Shown piece after piece: positions 26,559 through 36,353 of a DNA stretch of 64,000 bases (positions are counted from its first letter, which is position 1; the number at the start of each line of letters is the position of its first letter). The stretch is from NCBI GenBank assembly GCA_020637215.1, contig JACJWI010000001.1:620001-684000 (forward strand), in the 5' to 3' direction. Made by a program: the position numbers and the translations under genes. The notes beneath the pieces were generated by a model, which saw nothing but the letters and a program-made list of their open reading frames with translations, did no database searches and was not told the DNA's origin. Source of the DNA: Microthrixaceae bacterium (GTDB lineage: Bacteria; Actinomycetota; Acidimicrobiia; Acidimicrobiales; Microtrichaceae).

Positions 26559-27278
26559 TCAGGGAAGGACGGGGAGCAGGCGCTCCACCACGTCCCAGCC
26601 GTCGGGGACGACCGCCCCCGCGCGCTCCACCAGCGCGGAGCGCAGCGCGTCGGGTCCCGCCCCGTCGCCCCACTCCGACCCACCCACACCCGCACCCGCC
26701 AGCAGCCCGAGCAGCGACTCGGGATCCCACCGGCGGTAGGCGAGGCACTGGAACCGCGCCCCGGCCCGGGTCCGCCGCTGCGAGATCCCCAGCACCTTGC
26801 GACCGTCGAGCACCAGCTCGCCGGGTCCGACCGCGGCGAAGCAGGCCCGGGCCCCCAGGTCCCGGTCGCTCCAGCGCCCGTCGTGGCGGACCAGCCGACC
26901 GGAGTCCTCGAAGGGGCCGAGCCCGAGCGCCCGGACCCAGAGCTCACCGACCCAGGCGGCCGCCCGCACGACGTCGTCATCGGCCAGGACGTCGCCGGCC
27001 GGGACGACGAGGTCGACCCAGACGTGGTCGTCGGTCCCCAGCAGCACCGCTCCCCCGCCCGAACGCCGACGGGCCAGATCGACGCCGGAGCGGCGACCGA
27101 AGCCCTCGTCGACATCCGCGGAACCCTGCGAGCTGCCCAACACCAACGCGGGCCGGCTCACGTGCTGCACGACCACCGAACGACCGGCCACCGGGTCCCC
27201 CACCGCCGCGTCGTGGAGCTCCTGGGCGGATCCGCGCCGGTCCTCGAAGCGCCACGTCGACCCGAGCTGATCCGGCAC
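26559..27278 (-). CDS. Lipoate--protein ligase A family protein
   Basis: A 239-residue member of the BPL/LplA/LipB fold. It shows VVVQHVSRPALVLGSSQG, the ligand-site loop ARRRSGGGAVLLG, VWVDLVVPAGDVL and VLDGRKVLGISQRRTRAG with the conserved Lys. LplA-type enzymes attach lipoate or octanoate to carrier domains; this one could also be an octanoyltransferase. No lipoate-dependent complex is nearby. GTG 27278 follows GAGACT by six bases, an imperfect copy of the leaderless pattern. It sits upstream of the dcw cluster but is probably a separate unit. Confidence 0.8.
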   Translation of the reverse strand: MPDQLGSTWRFEDRRGSAQELHDAAVGDPVAGRSVVVQHVSRPALVLGSSQGSADVDEGFGRRSGVDLARRRSGGGAVLLGTDDHVWVDLVVPAGDVLADDDVVRAAAWVGELWVRALGLGPFEDSGRLVRHDGRWSDRDLGARACFAAVGPGELVLDGRKVLGISQRRTRAGARFQCLAYRRWDPESLLGLLAGAGVGGSEWGDGAGPDALRSALVERAGAVVPDGWDVVERLLPVLP

Positions 27279-27355
27279 CGCCCCAGTCTCGCCGTTCGGG
27301 CCGGCCCACCGGGAACCCACCCGCGGGCACCCCGTCGCGGACGCTCTCGCCTGCG

Positions 27356-27361
27356 TAGGCT
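27356..27361 (+). promoter_or_regulatory. Candidate leaderless -10 of the first NUDIX gene
   Basis: TAGGCT lies seven bases before GTG 27369. Confidence 0.5.
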
Positions 27362-27368
27362 CGGCCGG

Positions 27369-27893
27369 GTGAATCCATGGGGACGACGACGCGCCGCGAG
27401 GGTGATCGTGTTCGACCCGCAGGACCGGATCCTGCTGATCGAGGGTCGGGACCCGGCCGGGCGCAACGCCGGAGGCTGGTGGGAGATCCCCGGTGGGGGC
27501 GTCGACCGCGGCGAGGAGATCGAGGCCGCGGTGCGCCGCGAGCTGTGGGAGGAGGCCGGCATCCGCGACGCCGACATCGGCCCGTGCGTGTGGACCCAGC
27601 AGGTCGACTACACCTTCGGGGGCTGGCACTTCGAGCAGGACGAGTGGATCCACGTCGCCCGCTGCGATGGGACCAGCAGCGGGCCCGGCGGCCTGGAGCA
27701 CCTCGAGGCGATCGCCTTCGGCGAGCAGCGGTGGTGGGCGGTCGAGGACGTCGTGGCGCACCGTCCCCGCACGATCCCGTACCGGATGGTCGAGTTCATC
27801 GAGGACCTGGCGTCGGGTCGGTGGCCGGAGTCCCCGATCGACATCACCCCCGAGGTCCACCACGTCGAGGCGTGGCGCAACCACGACCGCTGA
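27369..27893 (+). CDS. NUDIX hydrolase
   Basis: A 174-residue protein with a complete NUDIX box, GGGVDRGEEIEAAVRRELWEEAGI, which matches GX5EX7REUXEEXGU. VIVFDPQDRILLIEGRDP precedes it. The substrate cannot be told from the sequence; nucleoside diphosphate derivatives are typical. The GTG start is supported by the leaderless -10. An ATG-like codon four bases downstream is out of frame. The gene converges on the small protein at 27918 with a gap of 24 bases. Confidence 0.88.
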   Translation: MNPWGRRRAARVIVFDPQDRILLIEGRDPAGRNAGGWWEIPGGGVDRGEEIEAAVRRELWEEAGIRDADIGPCVWTQQVDYTFGGWHFEQDEWIHVARCDGTSSGPGGLEHLEAIAFGEQRWWAVEDVVAHRPRTIPYRMVEFIEDLASGRWPESPIDITPEVHHVEAWRNHDR

Positions 27894-27917
27894 ACCGGCA
27901 CCCACCCCGCCAGCCGC

Positions 27918-28241
27918 TCACCCCAACGGACGGCTGCGACACCACTCCAGGTAGGTGACCAGCTCACGGCCCACCTCACGGGCGTCGACCCCTGACCCGT
28001 CGCCGCCGTGGGCTGACCCGTCGCCGCCGTGGGCGGACCCGTCGCCGCCGTGGGCGGTGACCATCCGGAAACGGAGGTAGGCCGGGTCGGGCAGGGGCAG
28101 GTGCGGCGGACGCCGCCACCACCCGTCGGGGGCCAGCACCAGGGCCTGGCGCACACCGGTCCACCACAGATCCGGCCGACGCAGCACCGCCAGCACCGCC
28201 CGCGGTGGGACACCGATCCCGGAGCGGCCACCGCGGCTCAC
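27918..28241 (-). CDS. Small conserved hypothetical protein coupled to a ROK kinase gene
   Basis: A 107-residue protein of unknown function. The middle part, PDLWWTGVRQALVLAPDGWWRRPP then LPLPDPAYLRFRMVTAHGG, looks conserved, with many Trp and Pro residues. I recall similar short proteins in other actinobacteria but no assigned role. Three copies of AHGGDGS-like sequence follow, and the tail is VGRELVTYLEWCRS. GTG 28241 overlaps the ROK stop by four bases (GTGA), so the two are probably co-translated. Confidence 0.65.
   Translation of the reverse strand: MSRGGRSGIGVPPRAVLAVLRRPDLWWTGVRQALVLAPDGWWRRPPHLPLPDPAYLRFRMVTAHGGDGSAHGGDGSAHGGDGSGVDAREVGRELVTYLEWCRSRPLG
27994..28056 (-). repeat. Three 21-bp tandem coding repeats
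   Basis: The 21-base unit begins GACCCGTCGCCGCCGTGGGC on the plus strand and repeats at 27994, 28015 and 28036. It encodes HGGDGSA on the minus strand, in the small protein behind the ROK kinase. Confidence 0.85.
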
Positions 28242-29131
28242 CGGACCCCCACGTCGTGACCAATCCCACGCCAACCGACCGCGGCCGCGCCGATGAGCGG
28301 TCCATGGGCTCCGCACCCCGACGGCACCGCCCGCGCCCCCCGGGAGAACTCCAGGCGGGCGCACCGGTCGAGCTCGGCGTTGGCCGCGTCGAAGAACACG
28401 CCGCCGAAGCCGAGCGCCACCGAGCCGGCGACGACCGCCAGACGGAGGTCGAGCAGGTTGGCCACCGAGGCGACCGCCCGACCGACCAGTCGCCCGACCC
28501 GGATCCGCATCTCCGGGTCGGCCTCGGCAGCCGGCCGACCGGTCGTCGCCGCGATCGCGGTGCCCGACACCTGCGCCTCGAGGCACCCGGTCGCCCCGCA
28601 CCCGCACCGACGACCGAGCGGGTCGACGATCACGTGTCCGATGTGGCCGGCGTTGCCCGCTCCGCCGTCGAGGAGCCGTCCGTCGAGGACCAGGCCACCG
28701 CCGACCCCGGTGGAGACGACCATGGCCAGGTAGTCGCTCACCCCACGCGCCGCTCCGACCCACCCCTCGCCCAGCGCAAGGGCCTTGGCATCGTTGTCGA
28801 CGAAGGTCGGCAGCCCCGACCACTCCGCCAACCGCCGGCGCAGGGGGAAGCCGCGCCACACCCCGATGTTCAGCGGCGACACCTCCTCACCGCCGGCGGT
28901 CATCGGTCCGCCGCAACCGACCCCGACCGCTCGCAGGTCGTCGCGTGGCACGCCTCGCTCGGCGGCGGCGTCGAGGGCCCCCGCCAGCAGGTCGGTCACC
29001 AGTTCGAACAGCTCGTCGGCGTCGGTGGCGACGGTCAGCCGTCGACCCTCGGCGACGACCCGTCCGTCGTCGGCGACCACCGCGGCGCCGAGCTTGGTCC
29101 CCCCGACGTCCAGAGCGAGCACCGCGGCCAT
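28238..29131 (-). CDS. ROK-family sugar kinase (probable glucokinase)
   Basis: A 297-residue kinase. The phosphate loop is ALDVGGTKLGAAVV. TFVDNDAKALALGE holds the catalytic Asp, and VVSTGVGGGLVLDG the second phosphate site. The ROK zinc motif is GHIGHVIVDPLGRRCGCGATGCLEAQ in function, with His and three Cys ligands visible. Glucose, or another hexose or N-acyl sugar, is the likely substrate. TACCGT lies eight bases before the ATG. The gene is divergent from moxR. Confidence 0.85.
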   Translation of the reverse strand: MAAVLALDVGGTKLGAAVVADDGRVVAEGRRLTVATDADELFELVTDLLAGALDAAAERGVPRDDLRAVGVGCGGPMTAGGEEVSPLNIGVWRGFPLRRRLAEWSGLPTFVDNDAKALALGEGWVGAARGVSDYLAMVVSTGVGGGLVLDGRLLDGGAGNAGHIGHVIVDPLGRRCGCGATGCLEAQVSGTAIAATTGRPAAEADPEMRIRVGRLVGRAVASVANLLDLRLAVVAGSVALGFGGVFFDAANAELDRCARLEFSRGARAVPSGCGAHGPLIGAAAVGWRGIGHDVGVR

Positions 29132-29139
29132 GGGGACCG

Positions 29140-29145
29140 ACGGTA
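29140..29145 (-). promoter_or_regulatory. Candidate leaderless -10 of the ROK kinase gene
   Basis: TACCGT on the minus strand, eight bases before ATG 29131, within the 87-base divergent gap with moxR. Confidence 0.4.
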
Positions 29146-29218
29146 CCGGACCCCGGGGTCGCTCCCGGCACCGGCGACGCCCCCGTCGAACGGGCCGCGA
29201 TGGCAGAATCGGGCCCAC

Positions 29219-30193
29219 ATGACCACGATGGACCCGACGACCACCCCGGCCGGGCCCGGCCGCTCGTTCTCGGCGATGTTCGACTCGATCTGCTCGAACA
29301 TCGCCGTCGCCGTCCGGGGCAAGGACGACGTGATCCGCCTGACGGTCACGTGCCTGGTCGCCGGGGGGCACCTGCTGATCGAGGACGTCCCCGGCGTCGG
29401 CAAGACCACGATCGCCAAGGCGTTGGCCCGGTCGGTCGACGGGCGGTTCGGCCGGGTCCAGTTCACCCCGGACCTCCTGCCCTCCGACGTGCTCGGCTCC
29501 TCGGTGTGGAACCAGAGCAGCGGCGCCTTCGAGTTCCGCGCGGGTCCGGTGTTCCACCACCTGGTGCTCAGCGACGAGATCAACCGGGCCTCGCCCAAGA
29601 CGCAGTCCGCGCTGCTCGAGGCGATGGCCGAGGAACAGGTGACCGTCGACGGGACGACGTACCCGCTGCCGCGACCGTTCATGGTGGTCGCCACGCAGAA
29701 CCCGCTCGAGCACCAGGGCACGTTCCCGCTGCCGGAGTCGCAGCTCGACCGGTTCCTCATGCGCCTGTCGGTCGGCTACCCGGACCGCGTCGCAGAGACG
29801 GCGCTGCTGACCGAGACCGACCACGACGACCGGCTCGCCGGGTTGGGGCCGGTGGTGAGCACCGAGGACGTCCTGGCCATGGGCGCCGCCGCGGCCGGGG
29901 TCTTCGTCTCCGACGCGTTGGCCTCCTACCTGGTCGAGTTGGCCGACCGCAGCCGACGCTCCGGTGCGTTCGCCCTGGGGATGTCGCCGCGGGCGGCGCT
30001 CGGCCTGCTGGGTGCGGCCCGGGTGCACGCCGCGGCGCAGGGCCGCACCTTCGTCTCCCCTGACGACATCAAGGACCTGGCGGTCCCCGTCCTCGCCCAC
30101 CGGGTGCTGCTCGCCACCGAGTCACAGCTCCGCGGCGTCACCGCGGCCGACGCGGTCGCGGACCTGCTGCGCACGACCCCGGTCCCGGGTTGA
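29219..30193 (+). CDS. MoxR-family AAA ATPase
   Basis: A 324-residue chaperone-like AAA+ ATPase. Walker A is EDVPGVGKTTIAKAL, Walker B is LVLSDEINRASPKTQ, and sensor 1 is VVATQNPLEHQGTFPLPESQLDRF. The C-terminal lid contains GMSPRAALGLLGAARVHAAAQGR. MoxR proteins are encoded with DUF58 and transglutaminase membrane proteins and are thought to help assemble or activate them or a metal cofactor. Exactly that arrangement follows here. No ribosome binding site is visible before the ATG. Confidence 0.9.
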   Translation: MTTMDPTTTPAGPGRSFSAMFDSICSNIAVAVRGKDDVIRLTVTCLVAGGHLLIEDVPGVGKTTIAKALARSVDGRFGRVQFTPDLLPSDVLGSSVWNQSSGAFEFRAGPVFHHLVLSDEINRASPKTQSALLEAMAEEQVTVDGTTYPLPRPFMVVATQNPLEHQGTFPLPESQLDRFLMRLSVGYPDRVAETALLTETDHDDRLAGLGPVVSTEDVLAMGAAAAGVFVSDALASYLVELADRSRRSGAFALGMSPRAALGLLGAARVHAAAQGRTFVSPDDIKDLAVPVLAHRVLLATESQLRGVTAADAVADLLRTTPVPG

Positions 30194-30203
30194 AACGACC
30201 GCC

Positions 30204-31436
30204 GTGCGTCCCACCCGAGCCGGAGTCGCGGTGGCGGCCACGATCCCCCTCCTGGTCGCCGGGGCGTGGCTGCTCGGACAGCCGGAGCTCGCCGCGGCGG
30301 CTGCCGCGGCCGCCGCCGTGCTCGTGGTCGCCGCGGTGACGGTGAGGAGCCGTCGGCCCACCCTCGAGCTGGGCCGCACCCTCCATCCGGCCCGGGTCGC
30401 GCTCGGTGAGCCGTGCGAGGTGCACCTGTCGATCCGCAACGCCGGTCGCCGCCGGACCCCGGTGCTCGCACTCGACGACGACGCCGGCGTGTTCGGCCGG
30501 GCCCGACTCGGCATCGCCCCCGTCCCCGTCGGCGCGACCCGCGACGCGTCCTACTCGTTCCCCACCCATCGACGGGGCCTCCACCCCGTGGGTCCGCTCA
30601 CCGTGGACGTCGAGGACGCCTTCGGCCTGGTGCGCTCCCGCCGGGTCATGGACGACGCGCGGACGCTGATCGTGCTGCCGCGGACCTGGACGTTGCCCTC
30701 GCTGCCCCATGCGCCGGGCGACGAACCCGAGCACGGCACCCGGGCGCTGAGCTCGACGTCGACGGTCGACGAGGAGTTCGCCTCGCTGCGCCCCTACTCC
30801 GTCGGCGACGACATCCGGCGCATCCACTGGCGCACCACCGCCCGGGTCGGCGAACCGGTCGTGCGCCAGTACGACCAGCCGTGGCAGCGTCGCAGCACGA
30901 TCCTGCTCGACGTGCGCACCCTGGCTGCGACCGGATCCGGGACCGACGGCACGCCCGGGACCGACAGCACGCCCGGGAGCGATCCCGCCTTCGAGCGGGC
31001 CGTGTCCGCCGCGGCCAGCCTGGTGGTCCTGGCGGCCACCGACCGCGAGATGGTGCGGCTGGTGCTCACCGACGGGAGCGACAGCGGCTTCGTGCCCGCG
31101 GCCGAGTCGGTCGAGGAGCTCCTCGACCGACTCGCGGCCACACGCCCGGACCCGAGGGCGTCGCTCGCCGGCGCCCTCGCCGGACTCGGCGCCCGCCCGA
31201 GCGGACGCCTGGTCACCTGCACCCGTCACCTCGAGCCCGGCGAGCGGCGGGGCTGGGCCCGTCACACCGTCGGATACGGCATGCGGGTGCTGCTCAGCAC
31301 CGGCATGCCATCACCCGGTGAGACGAGCGACCGGACCGACTCGACGTTGGAGGTGACCTGGGTCGACGACGGCCCCCTCGACCGGGCGTGGACGGCGGCC
31401 GTCGCGCCAGCGACACCCAGGGAGCGGGTCCGGTGA
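30204..31436 (+). CDS. DUF58 domain protein (VWA-like), moxR partner
   Basis: A 410-residue protein with two N-terminal membrane segments (AVAATIPLLVAGAWLLG and an Ala-rich second helix). The DUF58 signature DEEFASLRPYSVGDDIRRIHWRTTARVGEPVVRQ starts around residue 190. STILLDVRTL opens a von Willebrand A-like domain, interrupted by a GTDGTPGTDSTPGSD low-complexity insertion. GTG 30204 is ten bases after the moxR stop, and the 3' end overlaps the transglutaminase gene by four bases (GTGA). Confidence 0.85.
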   Translation: MRPTRAGVAVAATIPLLVAGAWLLGQPELAAAAAAAAAVLVVAAVTVRSRRPTLELGRTLHPARVALGEPCEVHLSIRNAGRRRTPVLALDDDAGVFGRARLGIAPVPVGATRDASYSFPTHRRGLHPVGPLTVDVEDAFGLVRSRRVMDDARTLIVLPRTWTLPSLPHAPGDEPEHGTRALSSTSTVDEEFASLRPYSVGDDIRRIHWRTTARVGEPVVRQYDQPWQRRSTILLDVRTLAATGSGTDGTPGTDSTPGSDPAFERAVSAAASLVVLAATDREMVRLVLTDGSDSGFVPAAESVEELLDRLAATRPDPRASLAGALAGLGARPSGRLVTCTRHLEPGERRGWARHTVGYGMRVLLSTGMPSPGETSDRTDSTLEVTWVDDGPLDRAWTAAVAPATPRERVR

Positions 31437-33790
31437 CCACCCGGCACCGCGGCGACGCCACGCCGGGCGTCCTGGCCGCCGCCGAACTCGGGCTCCTGGC
31501 GGTCGGCCTGGCGACCGTGCTCGGCTTCTCACGCCTGTTCCTGGGGACCCGGTACCTCGGCCCGCTCGCCCTGGCCGTCACCGCCAGCTGGGCCCTGGCG
31601 CTGATCACCCGCCGGCTCGGCTGGGGCGTCGGTCGATCCGCACTCGTCTCGACCGTCAGCGCCCTCTTGGTGCTGACCTGGACGTTCGCGGCCCACACCA
31701 CCTGGGCAGGGCTGCCGACGCCGACCACGGCGGACTCGGTCCTGACCGACGTGCAGCGGGCGTTCCGCGGCTTCTCCCGAATGGTCGCGCCCGTGCCGGC
31801 CACCACCGGGTTCCTGGTCCTGCTCGCGATCGTGATGTGGGCCTTCACCTTCTTCGCCGACACCGCCGCGTTCCGCTTCCGGGGTCCGGTCCAGGCCGTC
31901 ATCCCGTACGCCTCGGCGTTCATCGCCACCGGGGTGCTCGCCCGCGACAGTGGACGGGTGGGCGCCGCGATGGCGTTCCTGTCGGGGCTGGCCATCTACG
32001 CCGTCACCCAGAGGGCCCTGCGCGCCAGCGAACGGCGGTGGATACCGGGACAGGCCCGGAGCGGGACCACCGCCGTCGCCGCCGGCGCCGCAGTCGCGGT
32101 CGCCGTCGCGGTGGTCGTCGGTGTGGTCGCGGGGCCGCTCCTGCCCGGCGACACCGAGGCCGTGCTCGACCTGCGGGCGGTCGGTCGCGGCGGCGGACCT
32201 CGGACCGTCGTCAGCCCGTTCGTCGGCGTGGGAAGCCTGCTCGGCCCGCAGAGCGACACGGTCATGTTCGAGGTGACCAGCACCGAGCCCGCCTACTGGC
32301 GCCTCACCGCGCTCGCCCGCTACGACACCGACCGCAACATCTGGACGTCCCGCGGCTCCTACCAGGAGGTGGACGGCTCCGAGCTCGCCGCCGCCGGGCC
32401 GGCGGCGGGCACCGTGGACCAGGCCTACCGGATCGAGGGCCTCGGCGGCCCGTGGGTGCCGGCCGCGTTCGAGCCGGTGGCGATCGACATCGACGCAGAG
32501 GTCAGCTTCGACGCCCGGACCTCGTCGGTCATCACCCGGGGCGACTCGCTGCCCACCGGGACGCGGTACCGGGTCGAGTCGGCGTCGGAGCGCCTGGACC
32601 CCGAGGACCTGAACGCGGCGCACACGCCCGACCGCGTGGGTGCCGAGTACCTCGACGACGCCGGCGTCTCACCGCTGGTCGCACGCATCGCCCGGGAGCA
32701 GGTCCAGGGGGCGACCTCGCCGTATGACCGGATGATGCTCCTGCAGCAGTACTTCCGCGACCACTTCGAGTACGACACCGCGGTGGACTACCGCGACGAC
32801 GTCGACCCCGTCGCCGCCTTCCTCGACCGCCGTCGGGGGTTCTGCCAGCAGTTCGCCTCGACGTTCGCGCTCATGGCCCGCTCGCTGGGGGTGCCGTCCC
32901 GGGTGGCGGTCGGCTTCACCCAGGGCGACGCGGTGGGCGCGGTCGACGACGTCACCCCCGGCGACGGCTCCGACGGATCGGCGGCACCCGCGACCCGATA
33001 CGTCGTCCGCGGCCGGCACGCCCACACGTGGCCCGAGGTGTACTTCGACGGGGTCGGCTGGGTGGCGTTCGAGCCGACCACCGGCCGGGGCAACCCGCAG
33101 GCCCAGAGCTACACCGGCATCGAGCCGCAGCAGGCCGAGGCCCCACCCGCGCAGGCGGCGACGACGGCGCCGGCGACCACCACGACCCTCCCGATCCCCG
33201 GCAGCACCGCGGTGCCCGGCGACCAGCTCGACACCGTCGCCCCCGATGCGCCCGGGCCGGGATCCGCTGCCGGTCGACCCGCGTGGCCGTTCTGGGTGCT
33301 GGCAGCGGGCGGGGTGCTGGCAACGGCGGTGCTCGTCGGCCGCGTCGCCCGCCGCCGAGGGCGCTTCGCGGGGCTCGCCTCGGACCCGAGGGGTGGTCGG
33401 GTGGCCGTGGCGTGGGCGCGGGCCGTCGAGGACCTCGCGGCTGCGGGTGTCGCACCCGGCGCGGCCGAGACCCCGACGGAGCTGGCCCGCCGCGTTCGGG
33501 ACTCGGACGTGTTCGGCGCGCTCGACGAGCTCGACCGCCCGCCCGGCCGACCGGGCGACGACGCGGCGGACCGTGACGGTCCGGACCGTCCGGACCGGGC
33601 CGCGGTCGACGCCGCGGTGGACACGCTGGCGCGCATCGAGACCGCTCGTCGCTACGGACCGAACCCACCCGACGACGACGATGCGCTGGCCGCCGAGCAG
33701 GCCGCATCTGTCCTGCACCGGGCGGTGTGGTCGATGCTCGGCCGACGGGACCGGGTGCGTCAGCTGGTCGGATCGACCGGTCGGTCCTGA
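31433..33790 (+). CDS. TgpA-like transglutaminase membrane protein with DUF4129
   Basis: A 785-residue membrane protein. Six or so hydrophobic segments fill the first 240 residues. The extracytoplasmic transglutaminase-like domain follows, with catalytic Cys in RRRGFCQQFASTFALMARSLG, His in GRHAHTWPEVYFDGVGW and the acidic residue in FEPTTGRG. A Thr/Pro linker and one more membrane helix (FWVLAAGGVLATAVLVG) precede a cytoplasmic tail resembling DUF4129 (WARAVEDLAAAG). Members act on surface proteins or peptidoglycan, but the substrate is unknown. It closes the moxR-DUF58 operon. Confidence 0.87.
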   Translation: MTTRHRGDATPGVLAAAELGLLAVGLATVLGFSRLFLGTRYLGPLALAVTASWALALITRRLGWGVGRSALVSTVSALLVLTWTFAAHTTWAGLPTPTTADSVLTDVQRAFRGFSRMVAPVPATTGFLVLLAIVMWAFTFFADTAAFRFRGPVQAVIPYASAFIATGVLARDSGRVGAAMAFLSGLAIYAVTQRALRASERRWIPGQARSGTTAVAAGAAVAVAVAVVVGVVAGPLLPGDTEAVLDLRAVGRGGGPRTVVSPFVGVGSLLGPQSDTVMFEVTSTEPAYWRLTALARYDTDRNIWTSRGSYQEVDGSELAAAGPAAGTVDQAYRIEGLGGPWVPAAFEPVAIDIDAEVSFDARTSSVITRGDSLPTGTRYRVESASERLDPEDLNAAHTPDRVGAEYLDDAGVSPLVARIAREQVQGATSPYDRMMLLQQYFRDHFEYDTAVDYRDDVDPVAAFLDRRRGFCQQFASTFALMARSLGVPSRVAVGFTQGDAVGAVDDVTPGDGSDGSAAPATRYVVRGRHAHTWPEVYFDGVGWVAFEPTTGRGNPQAQSYTGIEPQQAEAPPAQAATTAPATTTTLPIPGSTAVPGDQLDTVAPDAPGPGSAAGRPAWPFWVLAAGGVLATAVLVGRVARRRGRFAGLASDPRGGRVAVAWARAVEDLAAAGVAPGAAETPTELARRVRDSDVFGALDELDRPPGRPGDDAADRDGPDRPDRAAVDAAVDTLARIETARRYGPNPPDDDDALAAEQAASVLHRAVWSMLGRRDRVRQLVGSTGRS

Positions 33791-33805
33791 GACGGCCCGG
33801 CCGTC
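33791..33805. terminator. Possible bidirectional terminator hairpin
   Basis: GACGGC-CCG-GCCGTC starts immediately after the transglutaminase stop, between convergent genes. It has a strong GC stem but no T tract. Confidence 0.4.
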
Positions 33806-33821
33806 GCACCGCTCAGTCGGG

Positions 33822-34205
33822 TCAGGCGTCGTCGTCCTTGGACGTGAACCGGTCCCGGGTCCGGCGACCCGCACCGTTCACGTATCCCCGCAGGCCCGCG
33901 GCGCGCAGCGCGTGTCCGGCCTCGCCGATGCCGGCCCGGCCCATCCGCCGGGCGGCCCGCTCGACGACGATGGCGCACGCCACCATGGCCAGGAAGCCGG
34001 TGAAGGCCAGGATCACGCTGACGGTGAGGAGGAAGATCGTCAACGCGAAGGCGGCGATGAAGCCGACGATGCCCCAGCGGAGTTGACGGAGCGCGTGCGA
34101 GTAGATCGTCGTCGAGCCGACCTGGCGGGCCAGGTCGGGGTCGCTGGCGCGCAGCTGACTCTCGATCTCGCTGAGGATTCGCTGCTCTTCCTCGGAGAGC
34201 GGCAT
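33822..34205 (-). CDS. DUF3040 membrane protein
   Basis: A 127-residue protein starting MPLSEEEQRILSEIESQL, the usual opening of actinobacterial DUF3040 proteins. Two membrane segments follow (RWGIVGFIAAFALTIFLLTV and ILAFTGFLAMVACAIVV), then a basic tail. Function is unknown; relatives often lie near division or polymerase IV genes. A weak GAGGGGG lies before the ATG. TAGCGT at 34303-34308 could be a promoter with a leader of about 90 bases. Confidence 0.8.
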   Translation of the reverse strand: MPLSEEEQRILSEIESQLRASDPDLARQVGSTTIYSHALRQLRWGIVGFIAAFALTIFLLTVSVILAFTGFLAMVACAIVVERAARRMGRAGIGEAGHALRAAGLRGYVNGAGRRTRDRFTSKDDDA

Positions 34206-34302
34206 GGGCGGTGCCCCCTCGCTGCGTCGGACTCGTGGGTCGGACCCGGTTGCGTCGGACCGGGCTGACGGAACCGATCCGGCTCCGTCCGAATGTTCCC
34301 AC

Positions 34303-34308
34303 ACGCTA
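34303..34308 (-). promoter_or_regulatory. Candidate -10 of the DUF3040 gene
   Basis: TAGCGT on the minus strand within the 201-base gap between dinB and the DUF3040 gene. It would give a leadered transcript. No -35 is clear. Confidence 0.3.
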
Positions 34309-34406
34309 CCCGGCGACGCCACGGCATCGGCCGTCAGGTGCCGGCTTTCCCGCGCGACCTCGGCGGACACGTCGTCGAGGTCGGCCGTCGCGGGTCGGTT
34401 CCGCGC

Positions 34407-35732
<1,326 letters not shown>

Positions 35733-35819
35733 CGGGCCAGTCTCGCACCCGCGTCCCGAACCCGGGGCGGGGCCGCCCACGCGCTCATCGGCGTCGCACC
35801 CCGCTACCGTCAGCATCCC

Positions 35820-36353
35820 ATGCCTACCGACCGTTCCGACCTGAGGAGCCTCCTCGCCGCCGACCGCGCCGCCAACCGCGACTCGGGCAAGGGCCGGCTC
35901 GTGACCGCTGCGTTCCGCCTCACCGCCGCCGCCCGCGACCGTGGCGACGGAGGGTTGCTCGGGCGGGTGGCCACGCTGGCCTACCGGCTGGGGGTCGACT
36001 GGGTGCTCGGGATCGATCTGCCCCCCGAGACGAAGGTGGGGCCGGGGCTCGCGATCTTCCACGGCACCGGACTGGTCGTGCATCCGACGACGGTGATCGG
36101 CTCCGACGTCATGCTGCGCCACGGCATCACGTTGGGCGCGGCCGGTGACGGCCGGACCGGCGACGAAGGGACCGGACCCCGCATCGGCGACCGGGTGACC
36201 ATCGGCGCGGGTGCGATCGTCCTCGGCCCGATCACCGTCGGCGACGACGCCGTCATCGGCGCCGGCGCGGTGGTCGTGAACGACGTCCCCGACGGAGCGG
36301 TCGTGGTCGGCAACCCGGCGCGGGTCGTTCGCATCCGGGAGCAGCTCCGATGA
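35820..36353 (+). CDS. Serine O-acetyltransferase-like hexapeptide-repeat transferase
   Basis: A 177-residue left-handed beta-helix acyltransferase. The motifs GLAIFHGTGLVVHPTTVIGSDVMLRHGITLGA and IGDRVTIGAGAIVLGPITVGDDAVIGAGAVVVNDVP-like repeats match CysE and WcaB-type enzymes. It overlaps by four bases with a glycosyltransferase gene, so polysaccharide acetylation is as likely as cysteine synthesis. TACCGT lies nine bases before the ATG. Confidence 0.82.
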   Translation: MPTDRSDLRSLLAADRAANRDSGKGRLVTAAFRLTAAARDRGDGGLLGRVATLAYRLGVDWVLGIDLPPETKVGPGLAIFHGTGLVVHPTTVIGSDVMLRHGITLGAAGDGRTGDEGTGPRIGDRVTIGAGAIVLGPITVGDDAVIGAGAVVVNDVPDGAVVVGNPARVVRIREQLR

